DNA of 64,000 nucleotides from Pseudomonadota bacterium (GCA_023400405.1 JAEXFD010000044.1:93799-157798); one strand, 5' to 3'; counted from the first letter of the stretch, positions 1 to 8,224 are shown. Notes: a model not told the origin generated them from the sequence alone. Made by a program: numbers and translations.

Positions 1-1500
1 GAGATCGGCCAGGGCATCGTCCGAATACCAGCCATTATAGGTGTTCACCGCCATGACATCGAGGTCGGCGGCGAGCGGATCGTCGATCGTCATCACCCGC
101 GCGTCGCGCCGGCTGAGCAGGGCTGCCGTGACCAGCCGGCTGTCGTCGAGCGCGCGCACGTCGGCGATCAACGTGCGGAGGAAGGCATTGCGCGCCTCGC
201 CGACCGGCGTCTCGTTGGCGACGCTCCATAGCCCGATCGCCGCGCGATTGCGATCGCGGCGGATATTCTCGGCGAGCATCGTGCGCGCGGCAGCGAGCGT
301 GCCGGCGCCCTGCCAATCGACCAGCCAATAGACCGGCACTTCGCTCCACACGATCAGGCCCATCTCGTCGGCGAGACGCAACGTGCTTTCGCTGTGCGGA
401 TAATGGGCGAGGCGGACGAAATTGCCGTGCAGCCCCTGCTTGATCTCGGCGAACAGCGCGCGGGCGGCCGCGGGGCTCATCGCGCGGACCGGGTTGGTCC
501 CCAATTCCTCCTCGTGCATCGAAATGCCGCGCAGGAAGATCGGCTTGCCGTTGAGCAGGATGCGGGTGCCGCGGGCCTCGATCGTGCGGAAGCCGACGCG
601 ATCGACGAAGCGATCCTCGCCCAGCGTCGCCTCAATATCGTAGAGCGTCGGGTGTTCGGGCGACCAGCGCTCGAGCCTGGCGGGGGCCGCGAAGGTCGCT
701 TGCCAGTCGCCCCTGGCATCGGTGCGGCCCTCGATCGAAGTGCCGAGGGCGGGAATGCGCAGCCGGACCCGCGCGCCGGCCGCCCCGCTGCCCACGCCAT
801 GCAGCGACACCGCGATGCGGCCGTCGCGCGTCAGCCGCACGAAGGCGTCGTCGATGAAGGTCTCGGGCACCGTGACCAGCGTGACCGATCGCGTGATGCC
901 GCCATAGGTCTCCCAGTCGGTCACCGGCGGCGGCACGTCCTCGGCGCCCCGCGCCGAATCGACGCCGACGGTAATCTGGTTGCGCCCGGCGCGCAGCTTC
1001 CCGGTGACGTCGAACGCGAAGGGGGTGAAGCCGCCGCGATGCTCGCCCACCGGCTGGCCGTTCAGATAGACGTGCGCGGTGTAATCGACGGCCCCGAAGC
1101 GAAGGAAGACTCGCTTGCCGGGCGCCGGAGCTTCAACCTGGAAATCGCGCTGATACCAGACGAGGCCCTGATAGTAGCGCATTTCCGGGGCGTGGCCGAT
1201 CCATCCGCCGGGGAGCTGGGCCACCGGCGATCGCTGCATGTCGAATTCGAACAGCGCGCGGGGATCGGCGGCCGCGATATCGGCCTGGATCCTGTCCTGC
1301 CAGCGCCGGGTGCTGTCTCCCGGCGCGCCGCCATGGAAGCCGGCGAGCCCGTCGCGATAGGGGTCCACCGACCAGTGCCAGGGTCCGTCGAGGCTCTGGT
1401 GCGGGCGCAGATCGGCGGCGACCAAGATGGGACCGGGCGTCTGGGCATGCGCCGCCGTCACCAAGGCCAGCACTGCCGCCATCAGGCCCCATCGCCGCAT
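1..1500 (-). CDS. Secreted glycoside hydrolase family 2 protein (beta-glucuronidase/beta-galactosidase-like), 3' end outside window
   Basis: Hydrolyses beta-linked glycosides, probably in the periplasm. Five hundred codons are visible from the ATG at 1500; the C-terminus is cut by the window edge. Residues 1-19 (MRRWGLMAAVLALVTAAHA) form a Sec signal peptide. A jelly-roll sugar-binding region follows (VYLNGQPVGEHRGG near 146-157), then an Ig-like segment to about 310, then the TIM barrel (LNGKPIFLRGISMHE near 316-330, VRLAHYPHS near 362-370). Glu430 in SVANETP fits the GH2 acid/base; the nucleophile lies beyond the edge. The family is clear. The exact sugar (glucuronide, galactoside or other) cannot be told from what is visible. 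It reads the same way as zapE but is not obviously co-transcribed with it. Confidence 0.9.
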   Translation of the reverse strand, partial: MRRWGLMAAVLALVTAAHAQTPGPILVAADLRPHQSLDGPWHWSVDPYRDGLAGFHGGAPGDSTRRWQDRIQADIAAADPRALFEFDMQRSPVAQLPGGWIGHAPEMRYYQGLVWYQRDFQVEAPAPGKRVFLRFGAVDYTAHVYLNGQPVGEHRGGFTPFAFDVTGKLRAGRNQITVGVDSARGAEDVPPPVTDWETYGGITRSVTLVTVPETFIDDAFVRLTRDGRIAVSLHGVGSGAAGARVRLRIPALGTSIEGRTDARGDWQATFAAPARLERWSPEHPTLYDIEATLGEDRFVDRVGFRTIEARGTRILLNGKPIFLRGISMHEEELGTNPVRAMSPAAARALFAEIKQGLHGNFVRLAHYPHSESTLRLADEMGLIVWSEVPVYWLVDWQGAGTLAAARTMLAENIRRDRNRAAIGLWSVANETPVGEARNAFLRTLIADVRALDDSRLVTAALLSRRDARVMTIDDPLAADLDVMAVNTYNGWYSDDALADL

Positions 1501-1525
1501 CACGCTCTCCCTCTTTCGGGGGAAC

Positions 1526-2638
1526 CTAACGCTCTCCGTGACCTTCGGCCAGATACTCGTCCGAGCGCATTTCCATCAGGCGGCTGACGGTGCGATCGAA
1601 TTCGAAGCGGCCGTCGCCGGCTTCGTAGAGATGCTGCGGCTCGGCATCGGCCGCGGCGAGCAGCTTGACCTTGTGCTCGTACAGCGCGTCGATCAGCGTG
1701 ACGAAGCGCGCGGCTTCGTTGCGGTTCTCGGGGCCGAGCCTGGGGATGCCGACCAGGATGACGGTGTGGAAGCGCCGGGCGATGGCGAGGTAGTCGGGCG
1801 CGCCGCGGGCTTCACCGCATAGCCGCTTGAACGAGAAGACCGCGACGCCCTTCACGCATTTGGGCACGTGCAGCGAGCGGCCGCCCTGCACGGGGATGTC
1901 GCAGGCCGGCACGCGGGCACGGTCCTCGACCGGATAGTCGGTGAGGCGGAAGAAGGCGGCGGAAAGCTGCGCCGTCGCCTCGGCCCCGTTGGGGACGAGC
2001 CAGGAGTCCATCCGGCCAAGCCGATCGAGCCGATAATCGACAGGGCCGTTCAGCGGCAGCACGTCCATCTTCGCCTCGATCAGCTCGATGAAGGGCAGGA
2101 ACAGCTCGCGATTGAGGCCGTCCTTGTAGAGGTCGCGCGGCGGGCGGTTCGAGGTTGCGACCATGGTCAGGCCATGGCCCATCATCGCAGTGAAGAGCCG
2201 TGACAGGATCATCGCGTCGGGCGGGTTGTTGACCACCATCTCGTCGAACGCGAGCAGGCGGATGTCCTCGGCCAGCGCATCGGCGACCGCAGTGACCGGG
2301 TCCTGTGTGTCCTTCTGGCGCTCGACGTTCAGCCGCTCATGCACTTCGAGCATGAATTCGTGGAAATGGACGCGGCGCTTGCGGCGGATCGCGACGCTCT
2401 CGAAGAACAGGTCCATCAGCATCGACTTGCCGCGGCCGACCCCGCCCCACAGATAGAGGCCGCGCGGGCTGGCCGGCTGGCGGCCGAGGGCGCGCCACAG
2501 GATGCTGCCCTTTTTCGGCACCGCCTCGAGCTCGGTGGCGAGCGTGTCGAGCCGGGCGGCGGCGGCCTCCTGCTCGGCATCGGGGCGAAGCTCGCCCGCG
2601 GTGACGAGTGCGCGGTAGCGGTCGAGGACTTTCGTCAC
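1526..2638 (-). CDS. zapE: Cell division protein ZapE (AFG1-family ATPase)
   Basis: P-loop ATPase of the AFG1/ZapE family, a cytosolic protein tied to Z-ring stability and respiratory stress in proteobacteria. It is 370 residues, the normal length. Walker A is GGVGRGKS (65-72) and Walker B is LLAFDE (128-133); a family-typical VHFHEFM follows the first core strand. The start is a GTG at 2638 (MTKVLDRYRAL); no ATG fits the family N-terminus. A palindromic intergenic repeat lies directly upstream. In sphingomonads zapE commonly sits downstream of sdhB and a thioesterase, as here. Confidence 0.93.
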   Translation of the reverse strand: MTKVLDRYRALVTAGELRPDAEQEAAAARLDTLATELEAVPKKGSILWRALGRQPASPRGLYLWGGVGRGKSMLMDLFFESVAIRRKRRVHFHEFMLEVHERLNVERQKDTQDPVTAVADALAEDIRLLAFDEMVVNNPPDAMILSRLFTAMMGHGLTMVATSNRPPRDLYKDGLNRELFLPFIELIEAKMDVLPLNGPVDYRLDRLGRMDSWLVPNGAEATAQLSAAFFRLTDYPVEDRARVPACDIPVQGGRSLHVPKCVKGVAVFSFKRLCGEARGAPDYLAIARRFHTVILVGIPRLGPENRNEAARFVTLIDALYEHKVKLLAAADAEPQHLYEAGDGRFEFDRTVSRLMEMRSDEYLAEGHGER

Positions 2639-2650
2639 CGCCGCTTTCTC

Positions 2651-2735
2651 CCCGTTCGCCCTGAGCTTGTCGAAGGGCGGTGTTTCCGTCGGACGCCATA
2701 GAAAGACGGTGCTTCGACAAGCTCAGCACGAACGG
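2651..2735. repeat. Inverted intergenic repeat with TTCGACAAGCTCAG core
   Basis: Two arms, 2651-2676 and 2711-2735, are inverted copies: left CCTGAGCTTGTCGAAGG, right GCTTCGACAAGCTCAGC, each followed or preceded by CGTTCG. They are separated by 34 bases. The core is a repeat seen many times in sphingomonad genomes. It fills the gap between the thioesterase gene and zapE and could fold into a long hairpin in either transcript. Confidence 0.8.
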
Positions 2736-2747
2736 AAAGCGGGGGCA

Positions 2748-3206
2748 TTACCTTGCGCTCGGCTTGCGGACGGTGCCGGAAAAGCCGGCAACGGTGCCGT
2801 GGCTCTGCACGATCAGCCCGCGCAGGAAGATCATGCGCCCGGTCTCGCGCAGCAGTTCCATCCGTGCCTCGATCGGCTCACCGAGCACGCCGCCGGCGAC
2901 GAACTGGGCCGAGACGTCGATCGTCGCCGCGGGGCCGGCGGTGAGGATGTCGAATCCGCGTGCGGCGGCGAACAATGCCACGTCGATAAAGCCGAGCAGC
3001 GCGCCGCCATGGACCTGATCGCGCAGGTTCGAATGGCGCAGCTCGGGCAGCATCCGCACCCGCACGATCTCGCCTTCGCGGCGGACATGGATCGGGCCGA
3101 GAAAGCCGTTGAAGCGATGCGCGGCGTCTTTCAGCGTCCAGCGCTTCCAGCCGGGCGCGCCGGGATCGTCCTCATAGGTGAAGTGCGTGCCGTCCGCGTC
3201 GCTCAA
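2748..3206 (-). CDS. PaaI-family acyl-CoA thioesterase (hotdog fold)
   Basis: A 152-residue hotdog-fold protein predicted to hydrolyse acyl-CoA thioesters. The N-terminal part ([16 protein letters not shown]) leads into the hotdog helix [20 protein letters not shown]. That segment has the usual HGG-x-D-type arrangement in which His and Asp support catalysis. The start is a TTG at 3206 that overlaps the sdhB stop (TTGA), giving [13 protein letters not shown]; translational coupling to sdhB is likely. No ATG or GTG gives a full hotdog domain. The substrate is unknown. Confidence 0.8.
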   Translation of the reverse strand: MSDADGTHFTYEDDPGAPGWKRWTLKDAAHRFNGFLGPIHVRREGEIVRVRMLPELRHSNLRDQVHGGALLGFIDVALFAAARGFDILTAGPAATIDVSAQFVAGGVLGEPIEARMELLRETGRMIFLRGLIVQSHGTVAGFSGTVRKPSAR

Positions 3207-3985
3207 ACCGTGCGCTCGGCTTCCATCTTCTTGATCTCGGCGATCGCCTTGGCGGGGTTGAGCCCCTTGGGGCAGACGTTCGCGCAGTTCATGATCGTGT
3301 GGCAGCGATAGAGGCGGAACGGATCCTCGAGCTGGTCGAGCCGCTCGCCGGTCATTTCGTCGCGGCTGTCGGCAAGCCAGCGATAGGCTTGAAGCAGGAT
3401 CGCCGGGCCGAGGAAGCGATCGCTGTTCCACCAATAGCTCGGGCACGAAGTCGAGCAGCAGGCGCACAGGATGCATTCGTAGAGGCCGTCGAGCTTGTTG
3501 CGCTCCTCGGGGCTCTGGAGCCGCTCCTTGCCGGGCGTAGTCGTCACCGTCTGCAGCCAGGGTTTGATCGAGGCATATTGCGCATAGAAATGCGTGAAAT
3601 CGGGGACCAAGTCCTTGATCACGTCCATGTGCGGCAGCGGGGTGATGCGGATATCGCCCTTGATGTCCTCGATCGCGGTGGTGCAGGCAAGGCCGTTGCG
3701 CCCGTCCATGTTCATCGAGCAGGAACCGCAAATGCCCTCGCGGCACGAGCGGCGGAAGGTCAGCGAACTGTCCTGCTCCGACTTGATCTTGATGAGCGCG
3801 TCGAGGACCATCGGGCCGCAGTCGTCGAGGTCGAGCTCGAACTGATCGTAGCGCGGGGTCTCGCCGCTATCGGGATCGTAGCGATAGATTTTGAACTTCT
3901 TGACGCGCTTCGCCCCGGGCGCCGCCTTGTGCTCCCGGCCCTTGCTGGAGATGCGGCTGTTCTTCGGGAGGCGGAATTCGGCCAT
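3203..3985 (-). CDS. sdhB: Succinate dehydrogenase iron-sulfur subunit SdhB
   Basis: Electron-transfer subunit of complex II, carrying electrons from SdhA flavin to quinone on the inner face of the membrane. It has 260 residues. The [2Fe-2S] ligands are Cys81, Cys86, Cys89 and Cys101 ([11 protein letters not shown]). The [4Fe-4S] and [3Fe-4S] ligands lie in [11 protein letters not shown] (171-181) plus Cys228, Cys234 and Cys238 (CANVCPKG). All expected ligands are present. It is not contiguous with sdhCDA: about 6 kb of unrelated genes (3986-9967) separate it from sdhA on the same strand. Confidence 0.97.
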   Translation of the reverse strand: MAEFRLPKNSRISSKGREHKAAPGAKRVKKFKIYRYDPDSGETPRYDQFELDLDDCGPMVLDALIKIKSEQDSSLTFRRSCREGICGSCSMNMDGRNGLACTTAIEDIKGDIRITPLPHMDVIKDLVPDFTHFYAQYASIKPWLQTVTTTPGKERLQSPEERNKLDGLYECILCACCSTSCPSYWWNSDRFLGPAILLQAYRWLADSRDEMTGERLDQLEDPFRLYRCHTIMNCANVCPKGLNPAKAIAEIKKMEAERTV

Positions 3986-4065
3986 TCCTAGGAGTCCTCG
4001 GGCAAATGGTTTGGCGGCTGGCTATGCCTTTCGCTTTTGCAGCGCAACCCCATAGGCGGCGAAGG

Positions 4066-4404
4066 TCAGGCTTTGTTCGTCAGCACTGCCTGCAACAGGC
4101 CGGGAAAGCGCGCATCGAAATCCTTGCAACGCAGCCGATTGATCCGCTCGCGCCCCTCGATCCGGGTTTCGACCAGCCCCGCCGCGCGCAATATGTTCAG
4201 ATGATTGGAGATGGTGCTCTTGGGCGTGCCGTCCGCACAGGCGGCGCCGGCGTTGAGGCACGAGCATTCGGTCAGCCGCGCAACGATCTCGAGCCGCACC
4301 GGATCGGCGAGCGCATGCAGCGCGGCGACGAGGCTGACATCCTTCAGATCGGGGTGAACAAGGCGGTCCATCGCCCTGATATAGGAAAATTTCGCCATTT
4401 CCAT
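4066..4404 (-). CDS. ArsR-family winged-helix transcriptional regulator
   Basis: A small DNA-binding repressor-type protein (112 residues from ATG 4404; a second ATG at 4371 gives 101). The ArsR winged helix is visible as LHALADPVRLEIVARL, STISNHLNILRAAGLV (recognition helix) and a wing VETRIEGRERINRL. Cysteines in CSCLNAGAACADG could bind a ligand, but this is not the classical ELCVCDL metal motif. It is divergent from the SDR gene at 4499, and a dyad overlaps the start region. Autorepression plus control of the SDR gene is the natural reading. The ligand is unknown. Confidence 0.85.
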   Translation of the reverse strand: MEMAKFSYIRAMDRLVHPDLKDVSLVAALHALADPVRLEIVARLTECSCLNAGAACADGTPKSTISNHLNILRAAGLVETRIEGRERINRLRCKDFDARFPGLLQAVLTNKA

Positions 4405-4405
4405 A

Positions 4406-4422
4406 GTTCGGATATCTTGAAC
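4406..4422. promoter_or_regulatory. Candidate ArsR operator (GTTC-N9-GAAC dyad)
   Basis: GTTCGGATATCTTGAAC lies in the 94-base divergent gap between the ArsR gene and the SDR gene. The arms GTTC and GAAC are perfect inverted copies around a near-central GATATC. The place fits an operator controlling both genes. Binding by this ArsR protein is inferred from position only. Confidence 0.4.
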
Positions 4423-4498
4423 CGTTTGCGTGGCTCCCCAGATCACGGCCCGTCCCTGCAGCCGGCAAGTCGATCGGCTGGGGACCGGAGATTTGAAC

Positions 4499-5242
4499 AT
4501 GTCGAAGAAGCTTGCAGGCAAGCGCGCGGTGGTGACCGGCGGATCGCGCGGGATCGGGGCGGCGATCGCCAAGCGGCTCGCTGCGGACGGCGCTGACGTC
4601 GTCATCACCTATGCCGGCAATCGCGAAGGCGCCGAGGCGACGGTCGCCGCGATCGAGGCCGAGGGCGTGAAGGGCAAGGCGATCCAGGCCGACGCCGCCG
4701 ATCGCGCCGCCGTGGAGCGTTCGGTGGCCGAGGCGGCCGAGGCGCTGGGCGGGATCGACATCCTGGTGCACAATGCCGGCGTCGCCACCTTCGCGCCGCT
4801 CGGCCCGGAGGCAGTCGAGGTCTATGACCGCACCTTCGGCGTGAACGTCGAGGGCGTGCTGGTCGGCACGGCGGCAGCGCTGCCGCACCTCAGCGACGGC
4901 GGGCGCGTGATCCTGGTCAGCTCGGTCTCGGCGGATAGCGCCGGTTTCGGCGGCAACAGCGTCTATGGCGCGAGCAAGGCTGCAGCGTCGATGTTCGCGC
5001 GTGCCTGGGCGCACGACCTCGGCCCGCGCGGCATCCTGGTCAACGCGATCCAGCCGGGGCCGGTCGATACCGACATGAACCCCGCCGACAGCGAGTTCGC
5101 CGACCAGCTCAAGCAAAGCGTGATCCTGAAGCGCTATGGCCGACCCGAGGAGATCGCCGGCGTCGCCTCGTTCCTCGCGAGCGACGACGCGTCGTACATC
5201 ACCGGCGCGACCATCGACGTGAGCGGCGGGACGTTCGTCTAG
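4499..5242 (+). CDS. SDR-family oxidoreductase (3-ketoacyl reductase-like)
   Basis: A 247-residue classical short-chain dehydrogenase. The cofactor motif TGGSRGIG is at 13-20, NNAG appears as HNAG (91-94), and the catalytic residues include Tyr156 and Lys160 (YGASK) with Ser141/142 upstream. The start is the ATG at 4499, preceded by GGAG; a longer reading frame upstream has no support. It is transcribed away from the ArsR gene, so its substrate or product may be that regulator's signal. The substrate cannot be predicted. Confidence 0.9.
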   Translation: MSKKLAGKRAVVTGGSRGIGAAIAKRLAADGADVVITYAGNREGAEATVAAIEAEGVKGKAIQADAADRAAVERSVAEAAEALGGIDILVHNAGVATFAPLGPEAVEVYDRTFGVNVEGVLVGTAAALPHLSDGGRVILVSSVSADSAGFGGNSVYGASKAAASMFARAWAHDLGPRGILVNAIQPGPVDTDMNPADSEFADQLKQSVILKRYGRPEEIAGVASFLASDDASYITGATIDVSGGTFV

Positions 5243-5286
5243 TCTGTTTTAGCCCAGCTGAAACGCTTCAGCGAAGCTGAACAGAC
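5242..5286. terminator. Bidirectional hairpin terminator between convergent genes
   Basis: Outer stem GTCTGTT (5242-5248) pairs with AACAGAC (5280-5286), enclosing an inner stem around CAGCTGAAACGCTTCAGCG. It sits exactly between the SDR stop and the stop of the convergent ClpP-like gene. U-rich tracts are short, so efficiency is uncertain. Confidence 0.55.
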
Positions 5287-5287
5287 C

Positions 5288-5896
5288 CTAGATCACGTCC
5301 AGCACGAGGCCGAGGTCGCGCGCTTCCTCGGCCTCGATATACCAGTTCGCGGGCGCGCGGGCGCAGACGTCTTCGAACGGCACGCGCGATCCGGCGACGA
5401 TCGCGCGAAAGCCCTCTTCCTCGATCCGCACCGATTCCTCGATCTCGTGCAGCTTGGCCTTGAGGCTGGCGACCTGCATCTTGAGCGGACCCGACAGCTC
5501 GACCGAGGAATGGATCTGGCGTTCGTGGATCATCAGCCGGGTGCCGCGCGTGAGGAAGCGCTGATCGACGGGGAAGGCGGCCATGAAGGTGGCGCCCGCC
5601 GAATAGACCGCGACCTTGCCGAGGAACAGCGCTTCGCGCCCGGTATAGTCGCGCAACAGCCGGATCTCGTCGCCGATCAGCCGCGCGACCTCGGGATCGC
5701 CGCCCAGCGTCGAGAGCGAGACGACCAGCGGCCCATCCTGCGGTGCCGCGGCGAGCTGATCGCGGAAGCTCGCATACATCGCATGATCGACCGGGCCGGA
5801 CAGCACGATATGCGGACGCGCGAGCAGCGGATAGAGCTGCGCGCGGCTTTCCTGGGAGCCGGCGGCGGACTGCGGAACGGGGGCGGGTTCGGTCAT
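5288..5896 (-). CDS. ClpP-family serine protease-like protein
   Basis: A 202-residue protein with the ClpP/crotonase fold. Ser99 in VAVYSAGATF matches the ClpP nucleophile and His124 in RLMIHERQ matches the catalytic histidine. The acidic third residue is not certain. The ClpP-type sequence SLSTLGGDPEVARLIGDEI precedes them. It is a divergent paralogue, not the housekeeping ClpP: it lacks the usual N-terminal axial loop sequence, and no clpX or clpA lies nearby. It ends convergent with the SDR gene and lies directly downstream of a secreted C13 peptidase gene on the same strand. A partner ATPase or substrate is unknown. Confidence 0.75.
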   Translation of the reverse strand: MTEPAPVPQSAAGSQESRAQLYPLLARPHIVLSGPVDHAMYASFRDQLAAAPQDGPLVVSLSTLGGDPEVARLIGDEIRLLRDYTGREALFLGKVAVYSAGATFMAAFPVDQRFLTRGTRLMIHERQIHSSVELSGPLKMQVASLKAKLHEIEESVRIEEEGFRAIVAGSRVPFEDVCARAPANWYIEAEEARDLGLVLDVI

Positions 5897-5950
5897 GGCC
5901 TGCGCAACCGGCAGGGGCGTCTCGGGTTCCTCGCCGGCAGCGAATTTCGT

Positions 5951-6922
5951 TCAGCCGCCCTTGAGCGCGTCGGTCGCCGACTTGCCCACCGGGTTGGTCG
6001 CGACCTTGGGCATCCGCGCTTCGAGCGGGGCGAGCCAGGCCGCGACATGGGCGCCGATGCTCACTTGCGGATTGGACGGATTGAGCCCCGCCGCGCCTTC
6101 CCATTGGCTGATCGTCTGGCGCGCTTCGTCCGATGCGGCTTCGAGCGGCTGGGGCTTGCGCAGCGCATGGTTGATCATCGCATCGCCGAAAAAGGTCCAG
6201 TCGTTCTCCGCCATGCAGCCGAAGCTGGGCCGGTCGGACGAGGCGGCAGTGAACAGCGCGGTGTCGGGGCTCGACAGCGGCCCGACGAAAATCCCCGAAT
6301 AGCAGGCGGAAAGGATCAGCACGCGGTTCTTGATCCCAAGTTCGTCGAGAATCGTCGCCAGCCGCTTCGGGCTGAGCAGGCCGAAACCCTGATCGCCGTC
6401 ATGATAGGCGATGCCGACCTGCGCGCCGTGGCTGGTGGTGTAAAGGACGAGGACGTCCTGCTCCTTGTCCATCAGTTCGGCGACGCGGGCGAGCGCGAGG
6501 GTGAGGCTGGTCAGGCTGCCATTGGGGAGTTCGTCGGGGCCGGGTCCGGTCGGCCCGCCCAGGACGAGCGTGCGCCCGGCGGCATCGAACCGGCGGGACA
6601 GCACCTTGCCCGCCTCGCGCGCCTCCCGGCCGAACACCGGGTCGCTGTCGAGCGCGACCGAGACGACATAGGCATCGACCTCGGCCTTGCGCTGCGGCTG
6701 GAGCGCGGCCAGCGCCACGTTGAGCTTGCGCGCATCGGCGAGCATCGCCTTGGCGGAGCGGCCGCGCTGGAGCTCGGGGCCGGGATCGAGGCCGTCGATG
6801 CCGTCCTGGCCGGAGACCAGTCCCGGCCAGTCGGACGTATGCGTCGCGCCGCGGTGCTGGGCGAGGGCGGACGGGGCGGAAAGCGCGGCCATCAGGGCAA
6901 GAAAGGCAAACGCGAAACGCAT
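5951..6922 (-). CDS. Secreted C13-family (legumain/caspase-fold) cysteine peptidase
   Basis: A 323-residue exported protein starting at ATG 6922 with a signal peptide (MRFAFAFLALMAALSAPSALA, cleavage near 21). The C13 fold is recognised from TTSHGAQVG, with catalytic His165, and LSACYSGIF, with catalytic Cys207, each after a hydrophobic strand. The N-terminal linker (DWPGLVSGQDGIDGLDPGPE) resembles other bacterial C13 proteins. Bacterial members are poorly characterised; GPI transamidase and legumain are the eukaryotic relatives. The adjacent membrane-protein and ClpP-like genes on the same strand suggest a proteolytic cluster, but no function is established. Confidence 0.85.
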   Translation of the reverse strand: MRFAFAFLALMAALSAPSALAQHRGATHTSDWPGLVSGQDGIDGLDPGPELQRGRSAKAMLADARKLNVALAALQPQRKAEVDAYVVSVALDSDPVFGREAREAGKVLSRRFDAAGRTLVLGGPTGPGPDELPNGSLTSLTLALARVAELMDKEQDVLVLYTTSHGAQVGIAYHDGDQGFGLLSPKRLATILDELGIKNRVLILSACYSGIFVGPLSSPDTALFTAASSDRPSFGCMAENDWTFFGDAMINHALRKPQPLEAASDEARQTISQWEGAAGLNPSNPQVSIGAHVAAWLAPLEARMPKVATNPVGKSATDALKGG

Positions 6923-6993
6923 GATAGCTCGATTCCCGCAACGTGAGGCCCGCCATCCTCGCGGGCGCCACCGCGCTGTCAAGCGCGCAAGCC

Positions 6994-7545
6994 TCAGTGC
7001 CAGACCGCGGTGAGCGGATAGAGGAGGATCAGCCAGGCCAGGCATGCCATGGCGACCGGCCGGCTGCGTACCAGGATCGCGGCGATCGAAACCGGGAAGA
7101 ACGACCAGGTGAGGATCAGCGCGCGAACCGTCAGCATCCCCTTCACACCCAGCAGCGCCAGCACGGTGGCCATCAGCGCGACGTTGCACAGCAAGACGGC
7201 CCCCAGCACCTTGCGATAATGCCGGTCGAAATAGATATCGAGATCGCCCCATTCCTCGAAATCGTCGGGGAAGATCAGCGATGCGGCGACATAATAAAGC
7301 GCGGTCACCAGGAAACCGCCGAACAGCACCGGCCAGTTGAGCGGCATGAGGTCGCGCAGCACCCAGCCATACATCCAGAACGTGACCACGTCGCAGGACA
7401 CGAAGATGCCGAGCAGCATCGTCGCCCAGCCGATCCGCACCTTGTGACGCGCCTTGAGCGCGCGACTGAGCCCGCCCAGCCCTTCGGCGAGGGCAAGGCC
7501 GAGCAGCAGGCCGAAAAAGCCGAACATGAATTCGAATGCGCTCAC
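6994..7545 (-). CDS. Multi-pass membrane protein, unknown function
   Basis: A 183-residue hydrophobic protein that I do not recognise. Five or six membrane segments are visible, e.g. FMFGFFGLLLGLALAEGL, ATMLLGIFVSCDVVTFW, VLFGGFLVTALYYVAASL, LLCNVALMATVLALLGV and MACLAWLILLYPLTAVW. A GTG at 7545 is preferred (MSAFEFMFGFF) because AAGGGGATCC precedes it. A longer ATG form from 7599 would run into the higBA promoter. It lies upstream of the C13 peptidase on the same strand and divergent from higB. Confidence 0.7.
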   Translation of the reverse strand: MSAFEFMFGFFGLLLGLALAEGLGGLSRALKARHKVRIGWATMLLGIFVSCDVVTFWMYGWVLRDLMPLNWPVLFGGFLVTALYYVAASLIFPDDFEEWGDLDIYFDRHYRKVLGAVLLCNVALMATVLALLGVKGMLTVRALILTWSFFPVSIAAILVRSRPVAMACLAWLILLYPLTAVWH

Positions 7546-7586
7546 CGGATCCCCTTTCTGCCAATGGTCACCGCACGGCTGCAATA

Positions 7587-7612
7587 CGTAAAGCGCCACT
7601 TGACACTTTACG
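7587..7612. promoter_or_regulatory. Candidate HigA operator over the higBA -35
   Basis: CGTAAAG (7587-7593) and CTTTACG (7606-7612) are perfect inverted 7-mers separated by 12 bases. The right arm abuts the TTGACA -35 box. HigA antitoxins are known to bind such palindromes at their own promoter. Assignment is by position and symmetry. Confidence 0.6.
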
Positions 7613-7628
7613 ACCTGCCGCCTATTGC
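7600..7628 (+). promoter_or_regulatory. Sigma70-type higBA promoter, apparently leaderless
   Basis: TTGACA (7600-7605), a 17-base spacer and TATTGC (7623-7628). The predicted transcription start, about seven bases after the -10, falls on the GTG start of higB at 7635. No Shine-Dalgarno sequence precedes that GTG, so the toxin mRNA is probably leaderless. Confidence 0.6.
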
Positions 7629-7634
7629 TTCTGG

Positions 7635-7922
7635 GTGCAGATCGAGTCCATCCGGCATAAGGCGCTGCGCAGCTTTGTCGAGACGGGCAAGCCCAGGGGA
7701 TTGAACGCCAATGTCGCCGAGCGGCTGTTGCGGATGATCGCCTATCTGATGGCGATCGAAAGCGTCGAGGAACTGAAGATGCCGCCGAACTGGGGTGCGC
7801 ATCTACTCACCGGCGACCGGGCGGGCACCTGGTCGCTGACCGCGACGAAGAACTGGCGGATGACCTTCCGGGTTACGGAAGAAGGCATGATCGCCGATAT
7901 GGACCTGGAGGATTATCACTGA
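7635..7922 (+). CDS. higB: HigB-family mRNA interferase toxin
   Basis: A 95-residue RelE-superfamily toxin that cleaves mRNA on the ribosome. The family pattern is visible: SIRHKALRSFVETGK at the N-terminus, MPPNWGAHLLTGDRAGTWSL in the middle, and the strand NWRMTFRV with an acidic end DMDLEDYH. The GTG at 7635 gives the normal family length; an upstream ATG would start inside the promoter. The gene overlaps higA by one base (TGATG). The toxin-first order is typical of hig modules. No truncation or missing key region is visible. Confidence 0.9.
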   Translation: MQIESIRHKALRSFVETGKPRGLNANVAERLLRMIAYLMAIESVEELKMPPNWGAHLLTGDRAGTWSLTATKNWRMTFRVTEEGMIADMDLEDYH

Positions 7923-8224
7923 TGGCCATCACCGTCGCATCCGACTTCACGGTTCATCCCGGCGAATGGCTGCGTTACGAGATCGTGGAGGCGAACGGGC
8001 TGAACGTGACCGGGGTAGCGGAGCATCTCGGCGTCACCCGCCAGGCGATGAGCGCGCTGCTCAACGCCCGGGCCGGCCTGTCCGCTGAAATGGCGATCCG
8101 CTTCGAAAAGGCGTTCGGGGTGAAGGCCGACACGCTTCTGCGGATGCAGAGCGCCCATGAATTGGCGAATGCGCGGGCGCGGGCAGGTGCGATCAAGGTC
8201 GCGCGGTTCGAGAAGGCGGCTTAG
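7922..8224 (+). CDS. higA: HigA-family XRE antitoxin
   Basis: A 100-residue antitoxin with an XRE helix-turn-helix (about 12-70). It includes HPGEWLRYEIVEANGLNVTGVAEHLGVTRQ, typical of the HigA subfamily start (family members begin with a P-GE-L pattern), and a recognition helix TRQAMSALLNARAGLS. It neutralises HigB and represses the operon through the dyad at 7587-7612. Its ATG overlaps the higB stop, so translation is coupled. The convergent reductase gene begins its stop 28 bases downstream. Confidence 0.92.
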   Translation: MAITVASDFTVHPGEWLRYEIVEANGLNVTGVAEHLGVTRQAMSALLNARAGLSAEMAIRFEKAFGVKADTLLRMQSAHELANARARAGAIKVARFEKAA

